Source: BCD1 sp965230565
GTDB lineage: Bacteria > Bacteroidota > Bacteroidia > Chitinophagales > Saprospiraceae
Assembly (NCBI GenBank): GCA_965230565.1
Contig: CBDDLH010000016.1
Span: 2,418,001 to 2,482,000, forward strand
Direction: 5' to 3'
Length of the DNA: 64,000 nucleotides
The translations under genes were made by a program, and so were the position numbers. The notes below the pieces were generated by a model. It saw only the letters and a program-made list of their open reading frames with translations. It ran no database searches and had not been told where the DNA came from. Below are positions 9,601 through 17,536 of the stretch, piece after piece. Every line of letters begins with the position of its first letter. Position 1 is the stretch's first letter.

Positions 9601-10579
9601 GCGGTTCGTTAAATCGGTCTTCCGTAATTTCCTTTCGCAAAGAAAAAGAATCATATAGCTTCTGATTCGCCTCGTTATAATTATGCAAACCAATTAATAT
9701 TGAGCCTAGTGAACTTAAGGTCCAAGCATAAAGTTTTGGATATTTTTTTACATCTTTATTACTTTCAAGTTTTTCAAACAAGTCTTTTGCTTCTTCAAGT
9801 CCTCGTATGTTATTCCAACTTAATTTTAAGTGTAATCTAGCCTCGAAGTAATCCAACCATAAATTATTCTTATTGAGCTGTTCAGGTTCACTTGTTTTTG
9901 GAGAGGCTAACTTTAGAAAAAGTCTTGTGACATTCAAAAGAGACAAGCACAAGTTTGGATTTTCTTCTTCCTTTCTAAATAATAACTTTTGGAAATAATT
10001 AAAACCATCAGAAGCTGATTGTAAAATAGTATGATATAGAATTTCTATTATATTAACTTTTAGTTCTTTTTCAATTTGTGTTACGAGTTGATAGTAACGT
10101 TGCTCATTTGCCCGATGAATAATATTTGCAGCAATTTTCCAATTAGTTTCTATTTCATCGAAAGCATTTCTTTTCCTCTGATAATATTCAATTAAACGAT
10201 TATTATATTTTTTAAAAGTCGTTTCATTTTCTTCACTACGCCAATCGTCCAGTAATAAGTCACGAGTATTGTCATGATATGCATACCAGCCATTTTCAAC
10301 TTCTGTTACGAATTCATAATCAAGCAGTTCCTTTAACAGCGATGAAGCTTTAGCTTGATGGTTCGGTTCAAGCACACCGATTAAATTCTCATTGAATCGT
10401 CGAGGAATAGCACAATAACGAAGCGACTCCGAAAGATCTGGATTTTTTTGTTGGGCATTATCAATGATAATCTCCAGCAAGAGAAGTTCAGGGTTTTCTG
10501 CAGCATCAATAATAGCAATTAATTCATCCAGGTTATTAAATTTTTGTTGCATCTGTTCTAACTTTAAATTAAAGTTCAT
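6665..10579 (-). CDS. Winged-helix/TPR protein with C-terminal FHIPEP domain
   Basis: This product of about 1300 aa has three parts. The N-terminal 110 residues look like the winged helix that follows the ATPase in STAND proteins ('YAYHDNTRDLLL'). A long alpha-solenoid of TPR-type repeats covers about 230-970, with many 'A..Y..A...' helices. The last 325 residues match the FlhA/SctV cytoplasmic domain: 'GVRLRGNETDLPTGNYVILL', 'LEAVLRRNLVQFLGIQEV', 'LVKENVPITNWRKILETL', 'ANTRPFVRQL'. No membrane helices are seen. I prefer the ATG at 10579, which overlaps the ATPase stop by 11 nt; a TTG at 10591 is the alternative. Together with the ATPase gene it forms a STAND protein split in two. The TPRs probably sense a ligand or partner. 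Confidence 0.8.
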   Translation of the reverse strand: MNFNLKLEQMQQKFNNLDELIAIIDAAENPELLLLEIIIDNAQQKNPDLSESLRYCAIPRRFNENLIGVLEPNHQAKASSLLKELLDYEFVTEVENGWYAYHDNTRDLLLDDWRSEENETTFKKYNNRLIEYYQRKRNAFDEIETNWKIAANIIHRANEQRYYQLVTQIEKELKVNIIEILYHTILQSASDGFNYFQKLLFRKEEENPNLCLSLLNVTRLFLKLASPKTSEPEQLNKNNLWLDYFEARLHLKLSWNNIRGLEEAKDLFEKLESNKDVKKYPKLYAWTLSSLGSILIGLHNYNEANQKLYDSFSLRKEITEDRFNEPLDYAQFANIHWHQRKFEKAFYYFGESVKIAREQGNIRLEISSWKDQCLLLQAQGKEFDSFLQTLELLHTVWTQFSEEKSLHKIVIETFFQVYFNRSPQLLDCAFRALNSLFDIEDDLIGKSYLHLTYIELLFNSGRYLMVEKELDRIIKTYNLKEYSYLEKELLYRKGFLHQSQGELKKAVQKFIELKDHKQATKWDIGAALHNLGEYYLQQGEFDQAQNFIFNSIKHWDKMGLKKFEDLSRINYAELLFMQGDIKGAQKVLNKCQKSLLVEYDSYQVDYYKAQGKLYEVQGEWSRAQELYKSSLEICLKMVSLTREAARTFMDLSRVAERQAKWKFVVENTAKANRLHRKLREINHYHPTRITKLADKLFVEGLQILFSGSNEKWNDKLNSAQEKFKEASNLKNDNILINLYWMYTSSSLNDWQDAMQAVKTIIVKDFYSESVQLFLEKRLIEYSTKYGRGQVETNKIVDIYREVEHLLKCNSSFEELSLSWQELGDHHLVEGKEVAARSSYFSAMLCAQKSQNNEIKAICYSLLGLTSILHPNPILPQDNFNREDETLLYFNKAFELFIQSNLDNPGLKLAEVCKKRLNNLQQYWNLDAYWESCLENRSLEADIKEVLIEARTGLGDFLDTQFQLFESSVGNNSFHPIVTPVAVEIELKALPEGPDSEWELFKTFLPEMRERILANMGVKVPGVRLRGNETDLPTGNYVILLDEVPIEMGFLEPGMFYCLASQISLEALQIPTSALSEKLHPLTGQPGCWVDKMYLDILREKDFEIWENSRLYMVYHLEAVLRRNLVQFLGIQEVHNLILEWEETEEGRALVDAVLPTNRARLYFSKVLSALVKENVPITNWRKILETLKDIGLLKNEVSLIIQKVRLQLKEILPGNSANDGLIALPSEIENKIADSILQQHDKTFLAMSPEETQSVLTEIREIVDPDHFNQVLVVKNANTRPFVRQLVAIEHPNLMVISKNERIL

Positions 10580-11486
10580 AAGCTTTTGCAATGATAAGAG
10601 CTTGCTCTAAAGATCCTTTGGTATTCACCCTTTCTGTAATTGTTTCTATCTCTTTATCGGAAAGATTCTTAAAACCATGTACTTGTAAGAATTCTCTCAT
10701 GTGTTTAACACTCCACTCACTAAGCTTTTCAATGTTTTCAACCAAGTTTGAATATTGATCCCCCAGCCTTTCTTTAAATGGAAGTAACTCTCGTCCTGCC
10801 ATGACAAAAACAAGTTTTCTTGGCCGATCAATTTCTTGAAAACAATGTAAGTGCAACAAAGGGCGCATAATCCAGCGTTTTAATTGAGGATTACATTTTT
10901 CAAAAACATCAAAAATAATTACGACTGTTTTTTCTTGGCAGATAACTTTTAAGTCTTCAAAAAATGCATCAATGCAATATTTCCTTACAAATGTTTCATA
11001 TTCTTCATTAGCCCATTCAGAACTTTGTAGTGTAAGGTTCAGATTTTCAATATTTTGAATAATGGCATCAATTTTTGCCGCGACAATAGCCTGGTCTTTG
11101 ATCTCAGCACTTTCAACATTAACATATATAGATTCTTTAGAAATGGCTTCAGTAAATGGTTCTGGATTCTTAAGCATTCTTGCACTGTCAAGAATGTCAA
11201 ATTTTCTAAATTTTATTGTTTCATCAAAATTTTTGTAATCATTGCGAATCGCTTTGACTATGTCAAAAGGCTCAGTTATTATGTTATCATCCATCGAGAT
11301 AAGACTACACGGAATATCCAAGATGTAGTGGCACTCATAACGTAAACGTTTAAGAAGGAATGTTTTTCCTGTTCCTCCTCTTGATTGGATCGTTAAAAGA
11401 CGTGGACTATTGTCTTTACATTTGAGCATTTCACGGAATATTTCCCGCTCTACATACCGATTAATGAATATTTCTTGAACTTCCAT
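10569..11486 (-). CDS. STAND-type P-loop ATPase
   Basis: The 305-aa product begins with the 'F.NR..E...F' lead-in typical of AAA/STAND ATPases. It has Walker A 'GGTGKT' at 37-42 and a Walker B strand 'VVIIFDVFE' with Asp193 and Glu196. The C-terminal 60 residues are helical and resemble the lid of the fold. The winged-helix and sensor parts are on the next gene, which overlaps by 11 nt in another frame. It should act as a nucleotide-dependent switch for the operon; signal and output are unknown. A plain AAA ATPase is the alternative family assignment. Confidence 0.82.
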   Translation of the reverse strand: MEVQEIFINRYVEREIFREMLKCKDNSPRLLTIQSRGGTGKTFLLKRLRYECHYILDIPCSLISMDDNIITEPFDIVKAIRNDYKNFDETIKFRKFDILDSARMLKNPEPFTEAISKESIYVNVESAEIKDQAIVAAKIDAIIQNIENLNLTLQSSEWANEEYETFVRKYCIDAFFEDLKVICQEKTVVIIFDVFEKCNPQLKRWIMRPLLHLHCFQEIDRPRKLVFVMAGRELLPFKERLGDQYSNLVENIEKLSEWSVKHMREFLQVHGFKNLSDKEIETITERVNTKGSLEQALIIAKAYEL

Positions 11487-11540
11487 ACATTTAAATCTTT
11501 TTTAAATTTTAAAGAGAGGGGCATTCCTGTTAATTGAAAG

Positions 11541-12797
11541 TCAATTCTTTAGTTCATCTTTCGTTGGTTGGACATCTTTTGATCTGATTGAGCTGATTGA
11601 GCCTATTATTCCACCGACAATTGAATGCCCGCCAATCGATGTATCTTTGAAATTGATAACATTGTGGGCAAAAACCTGCATAATACTCTTCCCATCACTT
11701 GTCTTTAATTTTCGAATCTGTTCCTCTAGCTCTTGAGCTAGCTGCTTATCCTCTTCCAATTTTTCTTCAAGGAGTTCAGTTATGAATGCTTCTTTTTCTT
11801 CTGGAGCTTTTTCAAATTTTTCAATCCTTTGTTTATCTTTGTCTGAGCCAAATATTGCTTTCACTTTTTTCCAAATGTCAGCAGCAAGTGAAGCACTTTT
11901 CTCTCCAGCTTCACCACCTATTTCTTCGATAAATTTATCTTTTCCCTTTTTCAGATAAGGTGTGAGAAGTGATCCAACTATTAATGAAGCAAGTTTTGCA
12001 ATTTCAATACTCATGTGTTTAGGTTTTTGATATGGTTTAATTGATGCTTTATTCTGTAAATAGCATATATCTAATGCATACTGGAAGGTCCTTCGCTCAA
12101 ACTGCTCCTTTCCTGCTTCAACAGCTCGTTCAAATGGTAAAAATCCATCTATGCGGCCTATTCCTTCGGGCATTGTTTTATCTAGCGTTTCCGTGTGAGC
12201 GAAACCCGTACACTCTACTGGTATGAAGTCCCCAGAATTTATTCGTTCCCTTAAGAAATACAAGTCTTCATTTCTTTCACTCTCTTCCTTGAAGTCTACT
12301 TTTAGCCTTAGCATCCCCTTGTACTTATGAATATGATTCCGCTCCTTATCATAATCAGGGTTTTTCCAACTGCTTTTCCCTTCATTCCTTAAAACAAAAT
12401 TTGATGAAACTATAACAAATGCATGTCCTTGCATAATTACTAATAAGGGCAAAAGGTTATTTTCCAAACAAAGTCCACAAAACAATATGGATAGATCTAA
12501 GCAGGTGCCTTTTGGCTGTGGGGGACCAAGCACTTCCTCGGGCGACCTAATGATCTGTATCCGTTCAATTGGAGTATAATCTTCCAGCGCATATTGAATG
12601 GATGGAGACCATTCAACTAATCGGTTATAGATGCCCTCAATGATTTTTCTACGCCCTTTCAGATTTTTCATTGCGTCTTCAAGATTGAATTCGAAGTTCA
12701 TTTGTGCAATTTCTGCAGCCCACTTTGGTACTACATAATGAGCTAAGTCTTTAGGGTTCTCTTTCGACCAACTTTCAAACCATTCCATTGATTCCAT
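11541..12797 (-). CDS. Transglutaminase-like cysteine protein with helical tail
   Basis: Residues 85-225 have the papain-like transglutaminase pattern: Cys99 in 'PKGTCLDLSILFCGLC', His125 in 'MQGHAFVIV', and a candidate acid near 217 ('RIDGFLPF'). The ATG three codons later gives nearly the same protein. From about 262 a hydrophobic/amphipathic segment, a Glu/Lys-rich coiled coil (about 310-365) and a Gly/Ile/Ser end ('SIGGHSIVGGIIGSI') follow. Similar helical tails with a glycine-rich beta end are, as I recall them, frequent in proteins of bacterial conflict systems. It is the second gene of the operon, 18 bp after the lipase and 54 bp before the ATPase. It may be a protease effector or processing enzyme. 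The substrate is unknown. Confidence 0.65.
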   Translation of the reverse strand: MESMEWFESWSKENPKDLAHYVVPKWAAEIAQMNFEFNLEDAMKNLKGRRKIIEGIYNRLVEWSPSIQYALEDYTPIERIQIIRSPEEVLGPPQPKGTCLDLSILFCGLCLENNLLPLLVIMQGHAFVIVSSNFVLRNEGKSSWKNPDYDKERNHIHKYKGMLRLKVDFKEESERNEDLYFLRERINSGDFIPVECTGFAHTETLDKTMPEGIGRIDGFLPFERAVEAGKEQFERRTFQYALDICYLQNKASIKPYQKPKHMSIEIAKLASLIVGSLLTPYLKKGKDKFIEEIGGEAGEKSASLAADIWKKVKAIFGSDKDKQRIEKFEKAPEEKEAFITELLEEKLEEDKQLAQELEEQIRKLKTSDGKSIMQVFAHNVINFKDTSIGGHSIVGGIIGSISSIRSKDVQPTKDELKN

Positions 12798-12815
12798 TGA
12801 TTACCAGTTTTATTT

Positions 12816-14252
12816 CTAAATAACTAAAAAGACATCGCTAATTGGGTCAAGATTAGGTTGTTCAGGTAATGAAAGCTCAACTCTATAAGCCCCTGCTGAA
12901 AGGCACCCAAATTCCCCAAAATAGACCCTTTCGGTAGTAGAAAGTTCCATTTCAACTTCAGACACTAATTTTGCTGACTCTAATGACTTGACTCTTGCAA
13001 TAATTCCCTTTGACTCCTCCATATTATATAAAGAGGCCTGAATGGTGACAGAATCATTGGTGTTGAAAACTTCATCTACTTCCAATGAAAATGCAGGTGA
13101 ACGTTCCGGTTGGGTTGCACTACCACGAATATTGGCAAGTATGATTGGGTCTTGCATCGTAATGAGGCGATCCTTCATTCGCCCTAGAAGCTGTCTGTTA
13201 TTCTGGAGAGATGCATGTTTATCTGATATATAGGTTTCTCGATATTCAGCAGATAGTTCAATCGGTATAGCGGATACTCTAGGCACCGTTCCGTCTCCAT
13301 CTGCCAAAAACGTTGGAACAACAATCGGAGGTTCATAAGAAGCCCTTACCCCTTGACCATCAATACTTACAGATTGCTTTGTTTTTTGATGAGTTCCAAC
13401 TACTGGTATGATTTGGTAACCATTAGTCAGGTAATTATTATCATTTTTTCTATGCCCGTTGACTTTTTTTTCTATTTCCCTAAGAAAGGAAATTCCCTCT
13501 GCGGCTTTGGCAGCTGACAAATTTGGCAAACCTTCGCTTTCATTCAACCTCACAAAGCCCTGTCCATTATTCAATACCGGATAAATGGGTAATAACTGAT
13601 AAACAGAAGTAAAGCTTCGCATCACTTCGCTTAAGTCTACACCTACTTTTTTCACTCCGTTAACAATTGATTCTACTGCATCTACTGATCCCCTATGAGG
13701 GGTTCCAAATGTAATTAGTGCCTTACAATTACGCCAACCTTCTAATGCTTCCAGGTAATAGCGGCTAATGATTCCTCCCATACTATGGCCAATTAGTATG
13801 ACCTTGGCCTCTTTTAATCCAGTATGATTACGCCAAATCCATAATCGTTCATCAATTAATTCTTTAAGCTTTTTGGCAGAGTAACGATTATCACGCCGCC
13901 AATCATAGGGAAACTCAAAGTAGTTCGCGGGTTCCAGATTATCAAGGGAACCCTTTTTTACATTGAATTCCCTAAAAATCATTTGACGCAAACCAGTATA
14001 ACCATCAATTTTGCAAATTCCGGGTAAAAGGTGAAAGTCTTCAGCAACTTTGGTCGCACGAATACCGTCTCCTAAATCATCGTCCTCCAGGCTGTCTTGT
14101 TCTAATTTCAATTGTTGAAAAGAGCCTGTAGCGAGCGCTCGGAAGATGGCTTTGTAGGATGCTTCCCAGATTACTTTGCCATCTTTTTCTAATACACTAC
14201 CTGTAATTCCAGGAAGAATAATAATGACATCTTTTAGAGGTGCTTTTTCCAT
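12816..14252 (-). CDS. LCAT-like alpha/beta-hydrolase (putative phospholipase/acyltransferase)
   Basis: The 478-aa product has an LCAT-family layout: 'IILPGITGSVL' oxyanion strand at 10-20, 'EFPYDWRRDNR' at 122-132, the nucleophile elbow 'GHSMGG' with Ser157, 'TFGTPHRGS' at 181-189, an Asp in 'DGDGTVP' (318 or 320) and His346. The catalytic triad is therefore complete. There is no signal peptide, so it is predicted to be cytoplasmic. The final 90 residues look like a beta-sandwich ('SVTIQASLYNM', 'VYFGEFGCLSAGAYRVEL'). It is the first gene of the five-gene operon. A lipase that attacks membranes once the ATPase is triggered is a plausible role by inference. Confidence 0.8.
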   Translation of the reverse strand: MEKAPLKDVIIILPGITGSVLEKDGKVIWEASYKAIFRALATGSFQQLKLEQDSLEDDDLGDGIRATKVAEDFHLLPGICKIDGYTGLRQMIFREFNVKKGSLDNLEPANYFEFPYDWRRDNRYSAKKLKELIDERLWIWRNHTGLKEAKVILIGHSMGGIISRYYLEALEGWRNCKALITFGTPHRGSVDAVESIVNGVKKVGVDLSEVMRSFTSVYQLLPIYPVLNNGQGFVRLNESEGLPNLSAAKAAEGISFLREIEKKVNGHRKNDNNYLTNGYQIIPVVGTHQKTKQSVSIDGQGVRASYEPPIVVPTFLADGDGTVPRVSAIPIELSAEYRETYISDKHASLQNNRQLLGRMKDRLITMQDPIILANIRGSATQPERSPAFSLEVDEVFNTNDSVTIQASLYNMEESKGIIARVKSLESAKLVSEVEMELSTTERVYFGEFGCLSAGAYRVELSLPEQPNLDPISDVFLVI

Positions 14253-14596
14253 CTGATTTTACATTTATTATAAGATGAATTCACGGTGGATTATAAACTG
14301 AGTTATAACATATGTGGTTATACAGTCAATTTTCACGGGTATGTTCAAACGTCCATTAACTTAAAGAGGTCGTTTCACTTTCTACTTCAATGAGTAGTTA
14401 ATATTGGACCTGGTTATTAAAAAACAATATCAAATAACCATGACATTTAATTTTTAGGTTACTAATGAAACAATTTCTATAATAAACCATCAGGAATTCG
14501 AATACCTAGTTCTGTCAATATGGATATAATTTGTTTTTTATATCAGCTAATACATAAATAGAGCTTTCAGAAAAGAACGCAACAGAAATTAAATAT
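14253..14596. other. Intergenic region upstream of the lipase operon
   Basis: This is AT-rich non-coding sequence of 344 bp between the first operon gene and the tandem array. It presumably holds the promoter of the five-gene operon. I see no clear promoter, operator or hairpin that I could defend. Confidence 0.5.
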
Positions 14597-14792
14597 GTGC
14601 CAACTAGGAAATGTGCCAACTAGGAAATGTGCCAACTAGGAAATGTGCCAACTAGGAAATGTGCCAACTAGGAAATGTGCCAACTAGGAAATGTGCCAAC
14701 TAGGAAATGTGCCAACTAGGAAATGTGCCAACTAGGAAATGTGCCAACTAGGAAATGTGCCAACTAGGAAATGTGCCAACTAGGAAATGTGC
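14597..14792. repeat. Perfect 16-bp tandem array, 12 copies
   Basis: The unit gtgccaactaggaaat is repeated 12 times without a mismatch from 14597 to 14788, followed by a partial gtgc. There are no spacers, so it is not CRISPR. Perfect identity points to recent expansion or ongoing slippage. It sits between the operon promoter region and the broken tube gene. Confidence 0.97.
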
Positions 14793-14919
14793 TTAAATTT
14801 AATAATTATTTATATGATTTCCAAGTTTTTACAATTAATTTTTCAGGTTTTTAACAACCAGTATCTAACAGTATTTTTCCCAATAAAAGAGAGAAGTGAA
14901 TATTATTTTTAAGAATATC

Positions 14920-15123
14920 TTAATTACATTTTATACTTACCAAAGTAATGTTTCCATATTTCTGCATACCAGGCATTTTCAATTTGTGATATTCCAAACT
15001 GGAACCTTCCGGGTACTCAATCACATCTGTTTCAACATCCAAGCCCGATACTTCGGTACAGCCAATAAGTGCTCCACCCCATTCTACCTGGAAATGAAAC
15101 TTAGGAAGAAGATATTTTGCCAT
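14920..15123 (-). pseudogene. Truncated contractile-injection tube protein (gp19-like)
   Basis: The 67-aa frame matches the N-terminus of T4 gp19-like inner-tube proteins of contractile injection systems: 'FHFQVEWGG', 'CTEVSGLDVETDVIEYPEG', 'MPGMQKYGNITL'. Such proteins are normally about 145-150 aa and continue after this point with a basic turn and further strands. Here homology stops at codon 60 (about 14942), followed by a few unrelated codons and a stop. The downstream sequence is non-coding in every frame I checked. The gene has lost its C-terminal half and cannot make a normal tube. It lies 31 bp downstream of the sheath gene, the usual operon order. Confidence 0.85.
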
Positions 15124-15154
15124 GATATTTTAGTTTTTTGATTTTTATTATGGT

Positions 15155-16582
15155 TTAAGACTCTTGCATTTTGTGAGAAAATCGCAGAATGATAAACTCC
15201 GCCGGACGGACAACAGCCATACCTATTTCCACGATCATAAATCCATCTAGAATATCTTGTACACTCATCGTTTCATTCAGTCCTACTTTAACGTAGAAGG
15301 CATGCTCCGGCTTTGACCCCACGAGGGCACCGGCCCTCCATTGAACGATCAGGAAGTTTTCGATCATCGCTTTCACTTTCACCCATGTGTTGGCATTGTT
15401 GGGTTCGAATACGAAACTGAAAGATGCTTTTTTCACAGATTCCTCAACAAAATTAAAAAAACGGCGAACGGAGATATACCGCCATTCATTATCGTTACCC
15501 GCCAGAGTACGTGCGCCCCAAACCAAAGTTCCCTTTCCAACAAAAGTGCGAAGGGCATTAATGGATTTTCCCGCAGCGGTGTCAACATTTAAAATATCTT
15601 GCTTGTCGTCATTTATCTTGACGAGTGGTTCAACAACTGCACTGACTGGAACATTGGCAGGTGCTTTCCAAACACCTCTGTCGCTATCAACCTGAGCATA
15701 AATTCCGGCTACAGCTGCTCCAGGAGGTAATTCAACATAAAATTCGCTAAGTTTAGCCTTTATCCGGTTATACAACTGATCTTTAGACCTCTTATAGGAA
15801 TCGAGTGCGACACCTTCGTCAGCAGGTGGATCTGCCCGATTGTCTATTACCTTGACATCCCCTTCTAAGTATTCATAATTAAGCACTGTTTTCAGATAGG
15901 GATAATAGGCAGCTCCATATTTCAATCTTTCAATTGTTCCGGTAATATTACCTCTAAAAGCTGTTACATCTGCAAGAGGATCCGTAGTTGTTTTTACATC
16001 CATAATGGTTACCCGATCCATTAGTTCCTTACATAGGTCCATAGCCGCTTCAATCAACAACTTATATTGTCTGTTAGTTAAGGTTCCAACAGCTTCCGGG
16101 AAATAGATTATGGTTGGCTCATCTTCCAGCTTCAATGCATCCAATCCAGCCTTGAAAGCCGTTGCGTTGTTTATCGCGGTACCTGTAGTTCCAACAGAAA
16201 CGATATAACAAGGACCGCCTCCATTGGCAAAGAATAATTGCATGGCGTAGAACATAATATTTTTTGGTTTATTTTCCCCATTGAAGGCCGGGATAATTGA
16301 AAAGTTTTCTGGTTTGCCTGTTAATGTAACTTCGATAGTGGTTTCCCTGCCATTACCATCTTCTTTTCTTTCTTCGGGGCCGAAATCAAAATACCGGACA
16401 TATTCCTGCAGAGAAGTTATCCTTTTAGGTTTATTAAAGAAGTATTCTCCTTGGTATTCGATCTTGGCAGTATACCCGATAAAGGCTGGTATTGCCGTTT
16501 CCACAGAAGCGATAGAGGGAGGAAACTTCGAGATTTCTTCTACATATACCCCAGGTGTCTTCCTAAGATTTTTCAAAGGCAT
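15155..16582 (-). CDS. Phage-tail-like contractile sheath protein
   Basis: The 475-aa product begins 'RKTPGVYVEEISKFPPSIA' followed by 'AIPAFIGYT', the classical sheath N-terminus. Its C-terminal domain contains 'WGARTL', 'YISVRRFFNFVEESVKKA' and 'FVFEPNNANTW', the conserved sheath core. It would polymerise around an inner tube in an extracellular contractile injection system or R-pyocin-like particle. The length is normal and the frame intact. Its only recognisable partner is the truncated tube gene. No baseplate, spike, ATPase or terminator genes occur nearby, so it is probably an orphan remnant. Confidence 0.92.
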   Translation of the reverse strand: MPLKNLRKTPGVYVEEISKFPPSIASVETAIPAFIGYTAKIEYQGEYFFNKPKRITSLQEYVRYFDFGPEERKEDGNGRETTIEVTLTGKPENFSIIPAFNGENKPKNIMFYAMQLFFANGGGPCYIVSVGTTGTAINNATAFKAGLDALKLEDEPTIIYFPEAVGTLTNRQYKLLIEAAMDLCKELMDRVTIMDVKTTTDPLADVTAFRGNITGTIERLKYGAAYYPYLKTVLNYEYLEGDVKVIDNRADPPADEGVALDSYKRSKDQLYNRIKAKLSEFYVELPPGAAVAGIYAQVDSDRGVWKAPANVPVSAVVEPLVKINDDKQDILNVDTAAGKSINALRTFVGKGTLVWGARTLAGNDNEWRYISVRRFFNFVEESVKKASFSFVFEPNNANTWVKVKAMIENFLIVQWRAGALVGSKPEHAFYVKVGLNETMSVQDILDGFMIVEIGMAVVRPAEFIILRFSHKMQES

Positions 16583-16642
16583 TATTGATTGATTTAAGGT
16601 TTATAAAAATGTCAGGTTTAACCTTATTTTTACCGGGCTACG

Positions 16643-16897
16643 CTAATTTGGAATTAGAACCTTTGTTGTATTCGTTATTTCTTTCAATTCCAATCCTTTG
16701 AAAGGCATCTCATAATAAGGCAGTCTTTTAGATGCTCGAGACAAGTATATCTCTTTTGGGCTATAGGTTTTTATAATTTTCCTTTCTTCATCCTTTGATT
16801 TTATATCTTTAATAAGATTTGTTTTATCATCCTTAAATATATCAATCACACCAAATAGATATAAAAACAAAAGATTATCATCTATATTACAATCCAC
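16643..16897 (-). CDS. Small hypothetical protein upstream of sheath gene
   Basis: The 84-aa product is charged and AT-rich in coding sequence, with an Asp-rich N-terminus and a Lys/Glu middle. No family is recognised. It lies 60 bp upstream of the sheath gene on the same strand and may be the C-terminal remnant of a larger injection-system gene. It could also be a chance frame. Confidence 0.35.
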   Translation of the reverse strand: MDCNIDDNLLFLYLFGVIDIFKDDKTNLIKDIKSKDEERKIIKTYSPKEIYLSRASKRLPYYEMPFKGLELKEITNTTKVLIPN

Positions 16898-16949
16898 AGA
16901 ATAAATATAAAAAACTACTTAACAAAGTACAGGCTACCATTTTTTCTAT

Positions 16950-17114
16950 GAAGTTGTTTTAAAAATATCTCACTTACCTACGTGAAAAGCATTGTGCCCG
17001 CTGGACTTTAGCTATTTTTTGTCCCGTACATTCCATGTACGAAACTCAAAATGAGCTTCGCCAGCAACCACAAGCCTTTCCATTCGGTTCCAGCAGACAT
17101 TTTAAAACAACTTC
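16950..17114. mobile_element. MITE-like element, copy 1
   Basis: The 165-bp non-coding element is bounded by perfect 15-bp terminal inverted repeats (gaagttgttttaaaa and its complement). Inside are smaller palindromes such as gtacattccatgtac. A second element with nearly the same ends lies at 18233-18392. No transposase is present, so any movement would be in trans. Confidence 0.7.
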
Positions 17115-17206
17115 TATAAATAAATGATCAACTCTATCCTCCTTTGGGGAAAAATAAAAAAGCCCTTATGCATTGAAACGCAAGAGCTTGTTTTATTCGT
17201 ACTCAG

Positions 17207-17255
17207 TGTCCCCAACGGGTCTTGAACCTGCCTCCTGCAGACGCAGGAGGCAGGT
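17207..17255 (-). pseudogene. tRNA 3'-end fragment joined to a palindrome
   Basis: On the minus strand TTCAAGACCCGTTGGGGACA reads as a T-loop, T-stem and 3' acceptor half of a tRNA. No matching 5' half is found. It is joined, exactly at the T-loop boundary, to a perfect 13-bp inverted repeat with a 4-nt loop (17226-17255, acctgcctcctgc arms). Confidence 0.5.
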
Positions 17256-17378
17256 ATCGAAGTATTTGAGTGTGAGTGTGGGTTTATAGCAGTAAACTAT
17301 GTCCACCCCCAACCCCTTACCCACACGCACTTCTACATTTTACATTCTGCGGTTCGATATTCTACATTCCTCCGGCTG

Positions 17379-17455
17379 TGCTCAAGGTTGGACTCGAACC
17401 AACATTTTCAACCTTTACCTGACTCCGGCATATCAGACCGGGCGGTTACTTGAGC
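17379..17455 (-). tRNA. Degenerate tRNA-like gene, isotype unclear
   Basis: Acceptor GCTCAAG pairs with CTTGAGC, discriminator A, and T-arm GTTGG/CCAAC encloses TTCGAGT, so both ends are tRNA-like. The D-arm is shortened to ACC-GCCC-GGT and lacks the conserved G18-G19. The anticodon stem-loop can be drawn in more than one register (GCC or GAU readings). It has no palindromic insertion. It is probably a decayed tRNA. Confidence 0.5.
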
Positions 17456-17536
17456 AGGGCGGCCATTCGGCCTTGAATTTTAAACTTCCTTCTACACTTT
17501 AAACTTTGCACTATGTATTATGCACTCCATCCGCTG

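Noticed and set aside
4834..10579. Type III secretion or flagellar export genes
   Set aside because: Only the cytoplasmic FHIPEP domain is present; the membrane helices and every other secretion or flagellar gene are missing.
14597..14792. Possible CRISPR array
   Set aside because: The 16-bp units are directly joined with no spacers, and no cas genes are present.
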